Positions 36,118-46,680 of a DNA stretch of 64,000 bases are shown here, piece by piece. Origin of the DNA: Phialocephala subalpina (taxonomy: Eukaryota; Ascomycota; Leotiomycetes; Helotiales; Mollisiaceae); the NCBI GenBank assembly GCA_900073065.1, contig FJOG01000003.1, forward strand, positions 2,048,133-2,112,132. Reading direction: 5' to 3'. The notes below the pieces were generated by a model. It did no database searches and was not told the DNA's origin. It worked only from the letters and a program-made list of their open reading frames with translations. The position numbers and the translations under genes were made by a program. Numbering within the stretch: position 1 is the stretch's first letter; every line of letters begins with the position of its first letter.

Positions 36118-37658
36118 ATGTCAGTCATGGGCTCCGTCGGAAATCAAAAGTTATCTGAGCTTGAAGCATTCCTCAAAGAACACCCACACATCCCATTCGC
36201 TACACCATCGTCGCCAAAGTACGCTGCACTAAAAGAGATCTTCATCCTCGATTGCAAAGCCAACCCCCTAATCATCGTCCGTCCCCAAACAGCTGCAGAT
36301 GTCTCCCTTCTCGTCAAACATGCCAAAGCCCAAGGCATCAAGTTCGTCATCCGTACTGGAGGTCATAGTCTCTTCGGAGCCTCATCTATAGATGGCGCAA
36401 TGACCATCGATATGCGGGACATTGTATATGTAAACGTCGAGGATGGAAACAAGACCGCAAAAGTTGGAGGTGGAATCTTGCAAGGAGAACTTGCGACAAA
36501 ACTCTTCGAAGAAGGACTAGCGACTCCCATTGGAACAATTCCATCGGTTGGATATGTGGGGTGGGCGGCTTATGGTGGTTATGGGCACCTTTCTGCGCAT
36601 TTTGGGCTGGGTGTCGACCAGATTGTCGGGGCGATGATTGTTGATCCGAGCGGGAACATTACTGATGCTGATGAGAAGTTGCTGAGAGGTATTAAAGGAG
36701 CCGGTGGTATTTTTGGCGTCATTGTTGAGGTTACTGTCAGAGTATATCCGTTAAAAAAAGTGAGCAGTCCCACTCAGCCCAAACCCGGCCCTTGCTTTCG
36801 CAGAATATCTGTATTTGGTACCAACATCCTCACTCCGAAAGATCGACACCTCCAATCTCGGGTCACCGAGTGCTAATCCTCCAACAGGTGCTTGCAGGAT
36901 CCCTGATATTCGAATCCTCAGACATCTCAGCAGCATTCAAGAAGCTCAACATAGGATACAGAGAGCTCTCAGCCCAAGGACTACCATCTGAGCTTGTCGT
37001 GCAGCAGATGATAGTCAACTCTCCGTACGGAATAGCATTGGTATTCGGCTTCACATGGAGCTCTGAAGATATCGAGACCGGACGAGCGTGGTTATCGAAG
37101 TGCGAGGCGTTAGGGACTATTGTGATGAACACGGTCGCGGAAACGACACTACCAGATATGCTGAGGGAAGCACAAGCAATGGTTCCGCTTGCTGTCCATG
37201 GGTCTATTCGAACGCACAGTCTGCGAGCGATGACTGAGGAAGTGACTGCAGCTGTCTCGCCATTCCTTGAGAAGTTGCCTTCAGATCCGGGAACCATGTT
37301 TGTCGTCCATGAACTGAGAGGACCTTCTGCGAAACCAACCAAGGAGTCTGTATTCGGAAGCAGAGAGCCTCATTTCATGTTGGAGATTATAGGCTGTACC
37401 CTAAAGCAAGAAGCAAGGGACGCCAGTGTCGAATGGTCGGGCAGTATGTGGGAAGCTCTAGACAAAACAGATCGCAAGAACATTCTGCCGGAAACCTATA
37501 TTTCTCTCGACCCTCCTGGAGAGTCGCCAGGCCAAACGCCACTTGCCAAGATATTCGGTTCCCATGATACGGACGTTGTTGCGTTGAAACAGGAGTATGA
37601 TGCCACCAATGTGTTCGACCTAGCAATTCCACGATTGGTTAACTACTCTGTCAGTTAG
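36118..37658 (+). CDS. FAD-linked oxidoreductase, BBE/carbohydrate-oxidase type
   Basis: Two exons, 36118-36759 and 36888-37658, give 470 residues; an in-frame ATG at 36079 would add 13. It begins MSVMGSVGNQ, with no signal peptide, so it is probably intracellular. The PCMH-type FAD domain shows PQTAADVSLLVKHAK, FVIRTGGHSLFG (the His that carries FAD covalently) and GVDQIVGAMIVDPSGN. The second covalent anchor, usually a Cys near GxCxxVG, is Ile here (GTIPSVG), so the flavin is probably bound once, as in 6-hydroxynicotine oxidase. The BBE C-terminal motif is visible as EYDATNVFDLA, close to the family's Y.P...F...Q pattern. Relatives oxidise sugars, alkaloids or tetrapyrroles. In this cluster, oxidation of an aldose to a lactone is an attractive inference. 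Confidence 0.85.
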
Positions 37659-37837
37659 AGTGCGACGGCGTCCCGTCGGTTCCAATCCGCAACGAGGCTA
37701 TGCTTTGTAGCGTAATTTAAAAATCTCCGTTTCGTCTGTGTATGTTTTCTTTTCGTCGTAATCGGGTTTTGTGGGAATCTATTCGATCTCAGGTTCGAGA
37801 GTGACTACGAGTAGTCATCTGAGATTTTTCCATACTC

Positions 37838-39184
37838 TCAAATGACTTTGACCTCTTTCCTCTGAAGCTTCCAGGCAAAGTCCATCGTCCACATATACTC
37901 CGGTGGCATCTTAAGCTCAATACCACGGAGTGCCTTCTCCGTCGTGTTATTCTTTCCCGCTCCGTGAACCCACCATGCAGAACTATCCAGGAAGACGCCA
38001 AGAAGCGCAAAATTTCGCGCAATTATTGCCATTGCCATGGGGTCATGCTCTTCTAGGAGTTTGACAAAGGCTGGAGGTACCCTGTGCAAGACTGTAACTA
38101 TCTGTTGTTCGAGAGCCGAATTTTCGGCCATTGCACCTGCAAAAAGATGGTAAGTGTTGAGAATATCCGCGGCTGCTCCTTCGTACACAGCTTTATCCTC
38201 TGCCTCGATACCTCTCTCATCCAAGGCTTGAAGTAACGAATCCATGTCTTCGCGAACCCTATCCATGAATTCATAGTCGTAGTCCGATTCTTCTTCCTTA
38301 AGTTTCAAGATGAGTGTGCTGAGAAAGTCGTATTGTGTAGTCCATGGAGAAGCCTTCCGTGCCAGGATACTTGCTCCTTGACACATTCTATACGTGCTAA
38401 GATCAACGCCATGAGTTTGTGCCTCCTCGCTGTAAGTGAAGAGCCAGGACTGATGAGCCAGCAGTACCGCCGACACAAGCAAGGGCTCAGCATTCTGACG
38501 GTCGACCTTGCCTACGGCATCTCGTTGTTTGACGATAGCTTTGTTGAAATAGGTGTTTGCTGCGACAGCCAGGGTCCGGTCATTGGGGGTCAACGACAGG
38601 AGATTGAAGGCTGCGATACCCAGTAGCGCATTCAGCACAATCTCGTTCGAGAAAGCAAGTTGTGGAATATCCACTTCCCACAGTGAATCCATCACATTCG
38701 GTGACGCCATGTAGCGAAGGGGCTGACGACCGTAAGTTGATTTGGTGTAATGATGCATCAATCTTAGTTCTAATAGCGATGCAGAGTTTACTCCGATCGG
38801 GTTCACAGTCACGGGCCTTGCCACCGAAGCCGATGGGCTTGAAGAGCTAGCGCTGTCAGAGTACTCGGAAACCCTTTTCTTCTGAGAAGGCGGAGAAGAG
38901 ACATATTGGCAACAAAACGGGTCGACGAATCGTTTCCTACAATTACCACAAGATGGACGTGCTTCATCACACTAGCAATGTCAGTTGAGCTTCTAGCGAT
39001 TCAAGGAGAGTGGGTTGCGTACTTTGATCTTTCTAACTTTGCACTCTTTGCAGCCCTACAATTCAGTCAGATATGTCACGTCGTAGAAAGGAAAAGGTTG
39101 CTTTACCGAAGTGCTCTTCCTGTATGGGCGCTTATACGTCCTCCGGACGAGGAATGGAGGTCTCGAACGTCCAGGGTCAGACAT
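37838..39184 (-). CDS. Zn2Cys6 transcription factor (second regulator of the cluster)
   Basis: It starts MSDPGRSRPPFLVRR at 39184. The zinc cluster is spread over three exons: GCKECKVRKIK then CDEARPSCGNCRKRFVDPFCCQ, spliced by two short GT-AG introns. This matches CX2CX6CX6CX2CX8C. The body (residues about 100-400) resembles the C6 regulators whose middle region contains LRLMHHYTKSTY and VLLAHQSWLFTY. The C-terminus is MDFAWKLQRKEVKVI. There is no full fungal_trans domain of the longer type, so this is the shorter Upc2/sterol-uptake-like architecture. It converges with the oxidase, 179 bp apart, and closes the cluster on the right. Confidence 0.82.
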
Positions 39185-40054
39185 TTTCGATAGATGGGCC
39201 GGGTCGGTGGTTCGGGACTGTGACGTTGGAGAGAATGGTACCCTTTGGTTGTCGATGTGAAGAGGCTTCTTTCCGGTCTGGTTCAGATAATGGCAGCGTG
39301 GATAAGAAGAGGCTATATACGTGAAGATCCTGCTCTCGTTGACGATGAGCTAAAATCTGACCGAAACTGAGTATCACGTGTTGCCTAACTTCTAAAAGGT
39401 TCTTTGACGACCACTACATTCAGCGAGCAAAAATAGATGATAAAGATGACTGTGCTTGGCATTCATGCATCAGTCTTGGTCTGGTTCTATGCAAAATGTA
39501 TATTCGTTTTATTTTACAGGCTGACCGGCGGGCAGAGGTGCGTACTGTACAGGCGAGCGAGTGAACGTAGGTATTTCGGGGGCTCTAGCCAGCACAAGAG
39601 ATTAGCATTAACGTTTGAGCATCAATCTGAAGGTGCGTGTTTAATAAGAGTCGCGGATTCTTATTGGAGTGCTAATTTCCTAAGCCGAATTCCGGGCTTC
39701 CTGAACTCCGGGACTTACTAATCCGTGTCATCGCACCAGATTCGCACCGTCATCTCCTTCTTCTCAGCTTCAGCTGAAGTCTTCATTTTGAAAATTTAAT
39801 TGCTTTTAAGGCTGCTTCTCAAGTTTTGACTTTCAAGCATCTTCCACAGTCGTTTTGGTTAGAGTACTGTTTAGTCTTTACTTGTGTGTAGTTGCGTCTC
39901 GAACGCCGTCTTCAGCATTTCTAATCTCGCAGCCATGATACAACAATCGAAAAGGGCAGTCCAGGCCAGGCTGAGATACATTTCTAGTGCATAAGGACGC
40001 AAGTGCAGGCTGTATCAGTTCTCTGAAGTCCTTCCACCACGAATTGCCAACCAC
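39185..40054. other. Intergenic region, nothing recognised
   Basis: Upstream of the second regulator. The longest frame (94 codons, 39437-39721 plus) is without a domain. Confidence 0.45.
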
Positions 40055-40591
40055 CTACTCATTGTCGGTGTTGCCCAATTGTGGAGTTGGAGCTGTCAAT
40101 GTCTGACCCGCTCCAAATCCTCCAGCTATCTTCTCCTCAAGCCTAGCCTTGATTCCTTCAACGATAACCATGAACTTCCCCTTTTGCTCTTCATTTGGAA
40201 TGCCGGCAGCCAAGTCGATCGCCTTCGTGATGCACTCAAGTGCACGGGGACCAGAAGTGCACAATGCCAAACCAACATGTGCTTGCATACTGATTCCTGG
40301 GGGCAAGTCGGTTTCGTTGACCACGGGCTGGATTTCTCGCGACATTCCAGTTTCTTGTTTCGGTCACTACTATTAACATAGCTTGTGTAAAGTGCCCATG
40401 CCTATAATACTGTCAGCTTTAAGCTCTCGACGACTTGTGTTAAGAAGCAAGAGATCTACTCACACGATTGACACGAGTGAGCAGTTGGCCAGTTTTCTCG
40501 TCGTATTGTGAGAAGATTTTCGCAAACCTTGTGTGGCATTCGTGTAAGAGCAAGCCGAGACTATTTCGATAGAAAATGAAGAACCTTGGGT
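40055..40591 (-). CDS. Unknown protein, 3' part of a gene cut by the assembly gap
   Basis: I do not recognise it. Reading on the minus strand from the gap, a frame containing HECHTRFAKIFSQYDEKTGQLLTR ends at a probable donor. After about 70 nt it resumes, and the last 96 codons (from 40345) include QAHVGLALCTSGPRALECITKAIDLAAG and FMVIVEGIKARLEEKI, which look helical, like TPR-type repeats. Between AWALYTSYVN and the last frame there is a one-base mismatch that no clear intron solves. The 5' part is lost in the N run. Confidence 0.4.
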
Positions 40592-41060
40592 NNNNNNNNN
40601 NNNNNNNNNNNNNNNNNNNNNNNNNNNNNNNNNNNNNNNNNNNNNNNNNNNNNNNNNNNNNNNNNNNNNNNNNNNNNNNNNNNNNNNNNNNNNNNNNNNN
40701 NNNNNNNNNNNNNNNNNNNNNNNNNNNNNNNNNNNNNNNNNNNNNNNNNNNNNNNNNNNNNNNNNNNNNNNNNNNNNNNNNNNNNNNNNNNNNNNNNNNN
40801 NNNNNNNNNNNNNNNNNNNNNNNNNNNNNNNNNNNNNNNNNNNNNNNNNNNNNNNNNNNNNNNNNNNNNNNNNNNNNNNNNNNNNNNNNNNNNNNNNNNN
40901 NNNNNNNNNNNNNNNNNNNNNNNNNNNNNNNNNNNNNNNNNNNNNNNNNNNNNNNNNNNNNNNNNNNNNNNNNNNNNNNNNNNNNNNNNNNNNNNNNNNN
41001 NNNNNNNNNNNNNNNNNNNNNNNNNNNNNNNNNNNNNNNNNNNNNNNNNNNNNNNNNNNN
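40592..41060. other. Assembly gap (469 N)
   Basis: An unbroken run of N. The sequence is a scaffold; the real gap length is unknown. It interrupts the gene at 40055-40591. Confidence 0.99.
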
Positions 41061-41666
41061 ATCTCACAGGGTGCGATTCAGCTCAGATATAAGTAACCTT
41101 CTTCCTCAAAGCGACATAAATATCTTTCAAAGGCGTCTCTTGTATCTGGTAACTTGCCAAATGCGCCTCATCGTTCTTCAATGCGACCGCCATGTATGAG
41201 ATCCATTGAAATTCTGAATTTCAACTCTTGTTCTTTGTTCGTACATTGACAAACTGGACGGTGCAATTTGTATTGGAAAGTGATCGCCTGCTGGCGCCTA
41301 AACTATCTTCTGTTGTAATTTGCGGTTCGTCTAGGTAGCTGAGAAGCAGTGCTAGATTTTCTCACATCTCTCACAAAGCTTCCCTCAGCTCCAGCTCCAC
41401 TCACTTGCTTGCTTCTTCAGAGGTCATGACTTGGCGCTCTTCACCCTTGCCTGACTTGTATTGGCCTTGTCCGCGACTACTTGATTATTCGTCGACGAAG
41501 GGAGAGGTCGAGTGCGAATTGTGAAGACTTTGCCGATGACACCCTCCGGGTTTGCAAGTTTTGCTCTTGCAGCTCCGCTCCCCACATTCCCATCCATCAT
41601 TCTCTTTGCTTCATCAACAAGATCTCCCACGCTTTCTTCTCTAGTCTCATCTACTTTGCAGAGCTT
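41061..41666. other. Gap flank, nothing certain
   Basis: It contains a 68-codon minus frame at 41424-41630 (VDEAKRMMDGNVGSGAARAK) that may be the 3' part of an adjoining gene, but no start or splice pattern supports it. Confidence 0.35.
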
Positions 41667-42072
41667 CTATTTCCTCCAATTCTTCAATTCATCCTCAAGT
41701 ACGGTCTTATATCCTTCCGCTTTTGAATATCCGTCATCTGCCCACAGGTCTCCAAGGCCAACTCGATATACTCCAGCCCACAACCCGCCGTAGCGCAGCT
41801 TGCGAGCAGCGCGTACACGGAAACTCCGACCTCTATGTCGAAGTTGGGTCTGCTAACCAAAGACAGACATTCTTCGTGGGATGCTTCGAGTTCGCCGTCA
41901 TTGAATAGCGCTTTTGCCTGTGATATGGTCAGAGTCAAGATCGGGCGAGGATACCGGAGGCAGCAATGCGCTGACTTGCATGGTTGAATTTGGTCCAGTC
42001 TAACGTCTATCTGTCTTCTTCGATTGTGGTAGCAACCATTGTTTTGGCGTTCTCCTGTTGCGGTTGCGCCAT
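41667..42072 (-). pseudogene. Small TPR-like family gene with a TAG and a frameshift
   Basis: It starts MAQPQQENAK at 42072. Exon 1 runs through EEDR, a TAG at 42007-42009, then TLDWTKFNH. An intron at 41918-41979 begins with GC (gcaagt) and ends cacag, joining to AKALFNDGELEASHEECLSLV, which looks like a helical repeat. Near 41735 the frame must slip to continue DDGYSKAEGYKTVLEDELKNWRK before a stop at 41667. The pattern, an A-x-L-F-x-x-G helix pair with a C-terminal L..EL..W, suggests a short TPR-like protein. Function unknown; whether it is dead or mis-assembled is open. Confidence 0.4.
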
Positions 42073-43353
42073 GATGTTGTTCGGTATTTGTTGTTAAAAG
42101 CTTTGGAAGTTTAACAGATAGCCGTGGACAGGTTCATATTTCGCACAAGGCCTTGGATCTTCGATTCAACTTAAACCAGCTACCGCCTCACGAACGTCGC
42201 CTAACGAAGATGAGGTGCTTCGAGGAAGTCACGATTTTCAACTTAGAGGATACTCAAGACTCAACTCCACTTGCTCCCGATTATTAGTTCAACTTCTCTA
42301 GGTTCAAAATACCGATGTCTTTGTGTACTTTCTGCAGATATATACTGCGCAAGGATTTCAAGCTCTACAAAAAAGAACGAGGTAGGAAAAATCCCAACTC
42401 GATGCGCCAAGACACCCCTTGCTTACCGCCTCTCTTCCCCCTGAGCAAAATGTCTTTTAGAACAACACAAAAAAAGTTCCAAAAGAGCGGCTGCAAGATA
42501 AAGAGTACAGAAAAAGAAATAAGGAGAGGCATAAAACAAATAAAACTATACTTTACCGTTCAATTCTGGAATTACTAGCATTATAGACCTTTTGGTCTCC
42601 CTTGGGCTGGCGTTGCCCAACACGTTGCCCATTGCGGTGACGCATCAGATTCGGTTCGTTCTGAAAACGGGTCGGGTTTGAATTTAGTCGCATCACCTGT
42701 AGACTTAGAAGAATAGTTGTTATTTAAATCTATAAAGAGGGTTATGAAGTGGTGGGGCTATGGCGAGGCGAACGGCGGGGCTTTGCGAAGGGGGATGGAG
42801 GAACTACTTGAGCCAGGGGTGAATGTCACGGATGTTGAGCATCAGCTTCGAACAGGCTTCTGGACATCCACGGACTTCCGCTATCAACATCATGCTATTC
42901 TTCTGGCATCATGGTCATGGCCAATCTTGGAAATTCACCTATGACCAAAGATATTCGTACGCTGACAAGACCAATGTCAGTTGAGGACTCGTAATCAGTG
43001 GCAGTGTAGTGGGGAAATCGGTGCATGTTGGCATGAAGCCGCATCATCAGTTACGCACCGTTTCATTAGGCGGTTTGGCATAATTCGGATGCGCCAGTGA
43101 GAGCACTATATCAAGCAGACATTTCAACTTAGCTAGACAGACAGATTTGACATCAATACCATACATTTTGCCCTGAACACTTCCGCAACTGATAACCAAC
43201 AGTCAGAATCGTTTCAATCACCGCTCCAGCATTCCTCAATTCACTCTTCCAAATACAGAGATTCGCTGCCTCTCCATTCAAAACTCCAAAAAGACGCTCT
43301 TGCCGCGCTTTACACGCGCCACCTCCGGAGACCTCTTTCCGGCCTCTCAATCA
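42073..43353. other. Intergenic region, nothing recognised
   Basis: An AT-rich stretch with a short Lys-rich plus frame (42315-42578) and a 75-codon plus frame (42717-42944), neither with a domain. Confidence 0.4.
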
Positions 43354-43951
43354 TCACATCACGTTGACAAAGCGACTGAGGCAGCACCGATCTATCAAGT
43401 CTAAGGCATCGAGACCCGATGGAATAGACGTCATAAATGGGACTACGCCGTTGAATGGTAACCGGTATGACAAGATTCTCAAGTATTCTTGACTGCATAC
43501 CGATGGGCCCATCCCCTCGAGGCTTTCCAGGTCGTGCTCAAGTTTTTCCGTGTCGAACTCAGGTCTTTTCAGCTCAAGTCTTTTCAGGTCATGCTCAAAG
43601 CTAACAATAATCGCATTTATGTAGTTGCCCGTTCGGTGTTTGATCGTATTTTCGTAGTAGTTCTTCTTGAATATGTCGTAGAATTGCGCGCTGGTTGAGC
43701 CAAGGATTCGTTGTCCAGCCGGACCAAGGTAATCAAAGATCTAGCGATGGAGTTCTAGTGGAAGCTTGGTGATCAGTTTGCTGCTTTGCGCAACTATGGA
43801 ATAGATTAATATTAGCTGTAGATAATAAATGATCGCACTGCATACCTCGTGATTCCTTGCGTTCACTTTTCGCCTTCTTCTCCTCGTCCACACCCTTCGG
43901 AACGACAGCGACAGCGACAGCGACACTGCTAGATACCGTGCCTTCTGACAT
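43354..43951 (-). pseudogene. F-box-like paralogue interrupted by one TAG
   Basis: A first segment (MSEGTVSSS, ATG at 43951) is followed by an intron-like stretch and then SKLITKLPLELHR, a TAG at 43741-43743, and IFDYLGPAGQRILGSTSAQFYD. After the TAG the same frame is open for 128 codons to a stop at 43354. It aligns position by position with the neighbouring gene at 44905-45337 (ALPLELHHLIFGCLGPAGQRLLG), where the TAG codon is Leu. LPLEL-x3-IF-x2-L is the F-box pattern, usually for binding Skp1 in SCF ubiquitin ligases. The joint between the N-terminal part and the F-box frame is unresolved in both copies. Confidence 0.55.
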
Positions 43952-44904
43952 GTTGATGATGCCCGTGATAACGATTGCACAAGATTTCCAAATGATTAGG
44001 ATGCGCGTTGAAGATTTTGTGTCAGCCGTGGAGCGAGTTGCACTTTGCAACTGCTTTGGTGATTTGAGGTGGAAGACTGAGATGAAGGATAGCGAACCAA
44101 AAAGACGCGGCTTGCAGAACGGCAGATCGGCTCTGACGAAACTACTCAACTAGCTTGGTTCGATCAAGCATGATATTAAGCTGAATTGGGTTGGCGTAGG
44201 AGTCGAATCGGGTCGCCTTTTTCTAGCAGGTTTGCGCTCCGAAGCGCGGTTTGCAATTCAGCACCTTTCCAACACTTGCGATCACAGAACTTCCATGTAC
44301 GAAGTGCGACCAAAGATTGGAAGAAAAACAATAACGTCTGCTATTAGAATGGTGTTCTGAAAGTATGGTTTGATCGTTTGACGTGTTGATTGCTGGAATG
44401 CTGTCCCCGTCCCCCATCGTCTCGGCGGCAACTTGAGCTAGCGAGAAGTGAATGTGTTGTATCATTGAGCTCCGGTTGACAACCTCGAGGGGCTTTCTTC
44501 TTTTCTTACACTTCAGCTGTCAAGAAACTCGAGCCCGAGTGGGTTCCTTCCCTCCGTGAGGACACGGAGAATTGATGCTCGCATTTCTCATAACCAAGAC
44601 TATCTTACATATGAATTCAGCGGTTTTGTCTGTGTCCAGCACAGCTCAAGTGAGGCTTCCTCCAGCATCTCCAAAAAGGAGACCCCGATTTCTGCTCTAC
44701 TCTCGTCTGTATCTAGCACAGTCAATCATCCTTTTGATGCCTCCCCCAAATCGATATCCCAATTACTTCTCAATACTCCAAAAAAATTTGTGCCAAAGGT
44801 TCCCGCCATGGCTGCCAAGTCTCTCCATACTTGAAAGCATCTTCTATTCTCTTTCGGCTCATGTGTCTGATCACATTGAAGGTGGAAAAGCGCAACCACG
44901 AATC
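43952..44904. other. Spacer between the two F-box-like copies
   Basis: No gene assigned. A minus frame at 44726-44929 (VAVQILGLGFVVALFHLQC) could be a shifted continuation of the downstream copy. A 120-codon plus frame there is its antisense. Confidence 0.4.
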
Positions 44905-45337
44905 CTAACCCCAAGATCTGCACAGCCACTTTAACATAATATCCAGGTACTGCGGGGTGATCGATGAAGCGCTTAAGTATTCCTCTAAATCCAGATCGTG
45001 CTCAAAGCTGATGAGGATCACATTTCGGTAGACCCAGTTTCCATAGTGAATGGTGTTCTCGTAGTAGTTCTCTCTGTAGGCTTTGTAGAAGTAGGTGCTA
45101 GTTGCTCCCAGTAGTCGCTGACCTGCAGGACCGAGACATCCGAAGATTAGATGATGAAGCTCTAGAGGGAGTGCGCTGATCGGCTGGCTAGTCTGTTTTG
45201 TTGATTGGATGATCAGCATCACATATAGATTATATTCAGTCCTGGTGTTGCATACCTTGTTGTTCGTCACCCTTCTTCTCCTCGTCCACATTCTTCTTGG
45301 TGCACGTAACGATAGCGACACTTTTGGATTTTGACAT
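44905..45337 (-). CDS. Small F-box-like protein
   Basis: The core frame reads ISALPLELHHLIFGCLGPAGQ, then RLLGATSTYFYKAYRENYYENT and a conserved tail VILISFEHDLDLEEYLS, ending at 44905. The N-terminus is uncertain: an ATG at 45337 (MSKSKSVAIVTCTKKN, then DEEKKGDEQQ) mirrors the start of the paralogue and is followed by a good donor, but the phase to the F-box frame does not match by one base. The alternative is a continuous frame from a GTG-like point at 45321. The F-box-like region resembles fungal substrate adaptors without further domains. It is the downstream member of a tandem pair. Confidence 0.5.
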
Positions 45338-45990
45338 CTTAATGAGGGTCGTGATACACGCGAAACTTCAAATGAGGGCAGTCCGTGTTGTAGAGTATGT
45401 GCTGTTTTGCTGTGCGAGTCACCTTGGTGATCCGATGTCGGAAGATGGAGTTGGAGGAAGGAATAGTAAAGGTATGGAGGCCTGTTTTTGTGGAAGGGTC
45501 AAACTACCTGTGATAAAGTTAGGAACTTAGTTCTGTTTGGGGGTATACTGAGTAGGAGAATTACGTGTGTGAATCTTAGGATCTCTGCGTGGCTTACTAG
45601 GTTAGTGGTACCCTCCAATCCTTGAGATCATCAACCTTAAGGATGAATTTCCACAACGACGGAATGCAAATGATGGACATTATGTTTGTGGATCTTTCAA
45701 GAATGTGGTCTGATCTTCTGAGGTTTTGAATGCTGCATCGACCCGTCTCGTCAAAACTTGTATACGAGGTCGTTCTCGGCTATTCAGGGGTAGCCTCACG
45801 GGTCACATGATGGCATGGGGCTCGTCCCGAATGCAGATGACGACACTACATTTGCTTTAGCTCATGCTAAAAATCTGGGGAAGCTGTATCTACCTTCACA
45901 AAGCTCATTCTTCCAATTAAAGCTCTCACTTGCTTCATCAAATTCAACATTCCTCCAACCCTTCCCAAGTCGATCAAACACAAACAAACA
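45338..45990. other. Intergenic region
   Basis: A shared upstream region for the F-box-like gene (minus) and the small mitochondrial-looking gene (plus). No further gene seen. Confidence 0.45.
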
Positions 45991-46326
45991 ATGTCCTCCG
46001 CTAAAATCCTCCCCAATATCTGCCTCATGGCCCGAGCATTCCACCGCGTCCATTCCCAATCCTCCTCAACCTCTGTACGACGTCTATCCTCCTCCCCAGC
46101 CCAAAAATTGAAAGGCAGTAAACCAGAAGACCACATTACAAACGAAAAAGACAGCTACAATGTGAGATACGACGCACATAGAGAGGGACAAGCCGAGAGG
46201 AGTAAAGGAGATGGGAGTAGGGAGACAAGCGAGAAGGCGGGAGAGGCGAATAAGAAAGCTAAGGAGGAGTTTCCCGAGGCGCCGGATACTATTGGGATGC
46301 AGGATGAGAGGGGTGGGAAGTCTTGA
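45991..46326 (+). CDS. Small conserved fungal protein, probably mitochondrial
   Basis: A single exon of 111 residues, with an ATG in the good context AACAATG. The N-terminus (ICLMARAFHRVHSQ, RRLSSSPAQ) is Arg/Ser-rich without acids, fitting a mitochondrial presequence. The rest is hydrophilic, with NVRYDAHREGQAERSKGDG and ending in EFPEAPDTIGMQDERGGK, a tail I associate with a conserved but uncharacterised ascomycete family. No enzymatic motif. The function is unknown. Confidence 0.75.
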   Translation: MSSAKILPNICLMARAFHRVHSQSSSTSVRRLSSSPAQKLKGSKPEDHITNEKDSYNVRYDAHREGQAERSKGDGSRETSEKAGEANKKAKEEFPEAPDTIGMQDERGGKS

Positions 46327-46680
46327 GTGTGAAGTGTGAATTGGAGGAGAGGACGAGGAGAGGAGAGAGGCGAAGGGATGTATGCTTGTGAGATTTGCAT
46401 AGGACTCCGTTGAAGCTTGGACGTGGAAAGTTGAAAGGAAGGCGGAGAGAACTAAATCGAATGCTACAAATATCGAGGTAGAACGAAACGAAATGAAAAG
46501 GAGAGAAAAATAAGTGAAAAGGATGGTTGTACATAGCAAGAAATATCCATTGGGAGTAGAGTCTATCTCAACTCCTTGGCTTTCACCATTTCCGTTATCG
46601 TCCTATTCCAGCCCGAAAACGCCAGTTGCTATGCTACCGAAAACCTTGTTAGACGCCTGCCATGAGAATTCAAGAGCAAA
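46327..46680. other. Convergent intergenic spacer
   Basis: The 3' flanks of the small mitochondrial-looking gene and the GTPase gene. Purine-rich in its first half. No gene. Confidence 0.5.
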
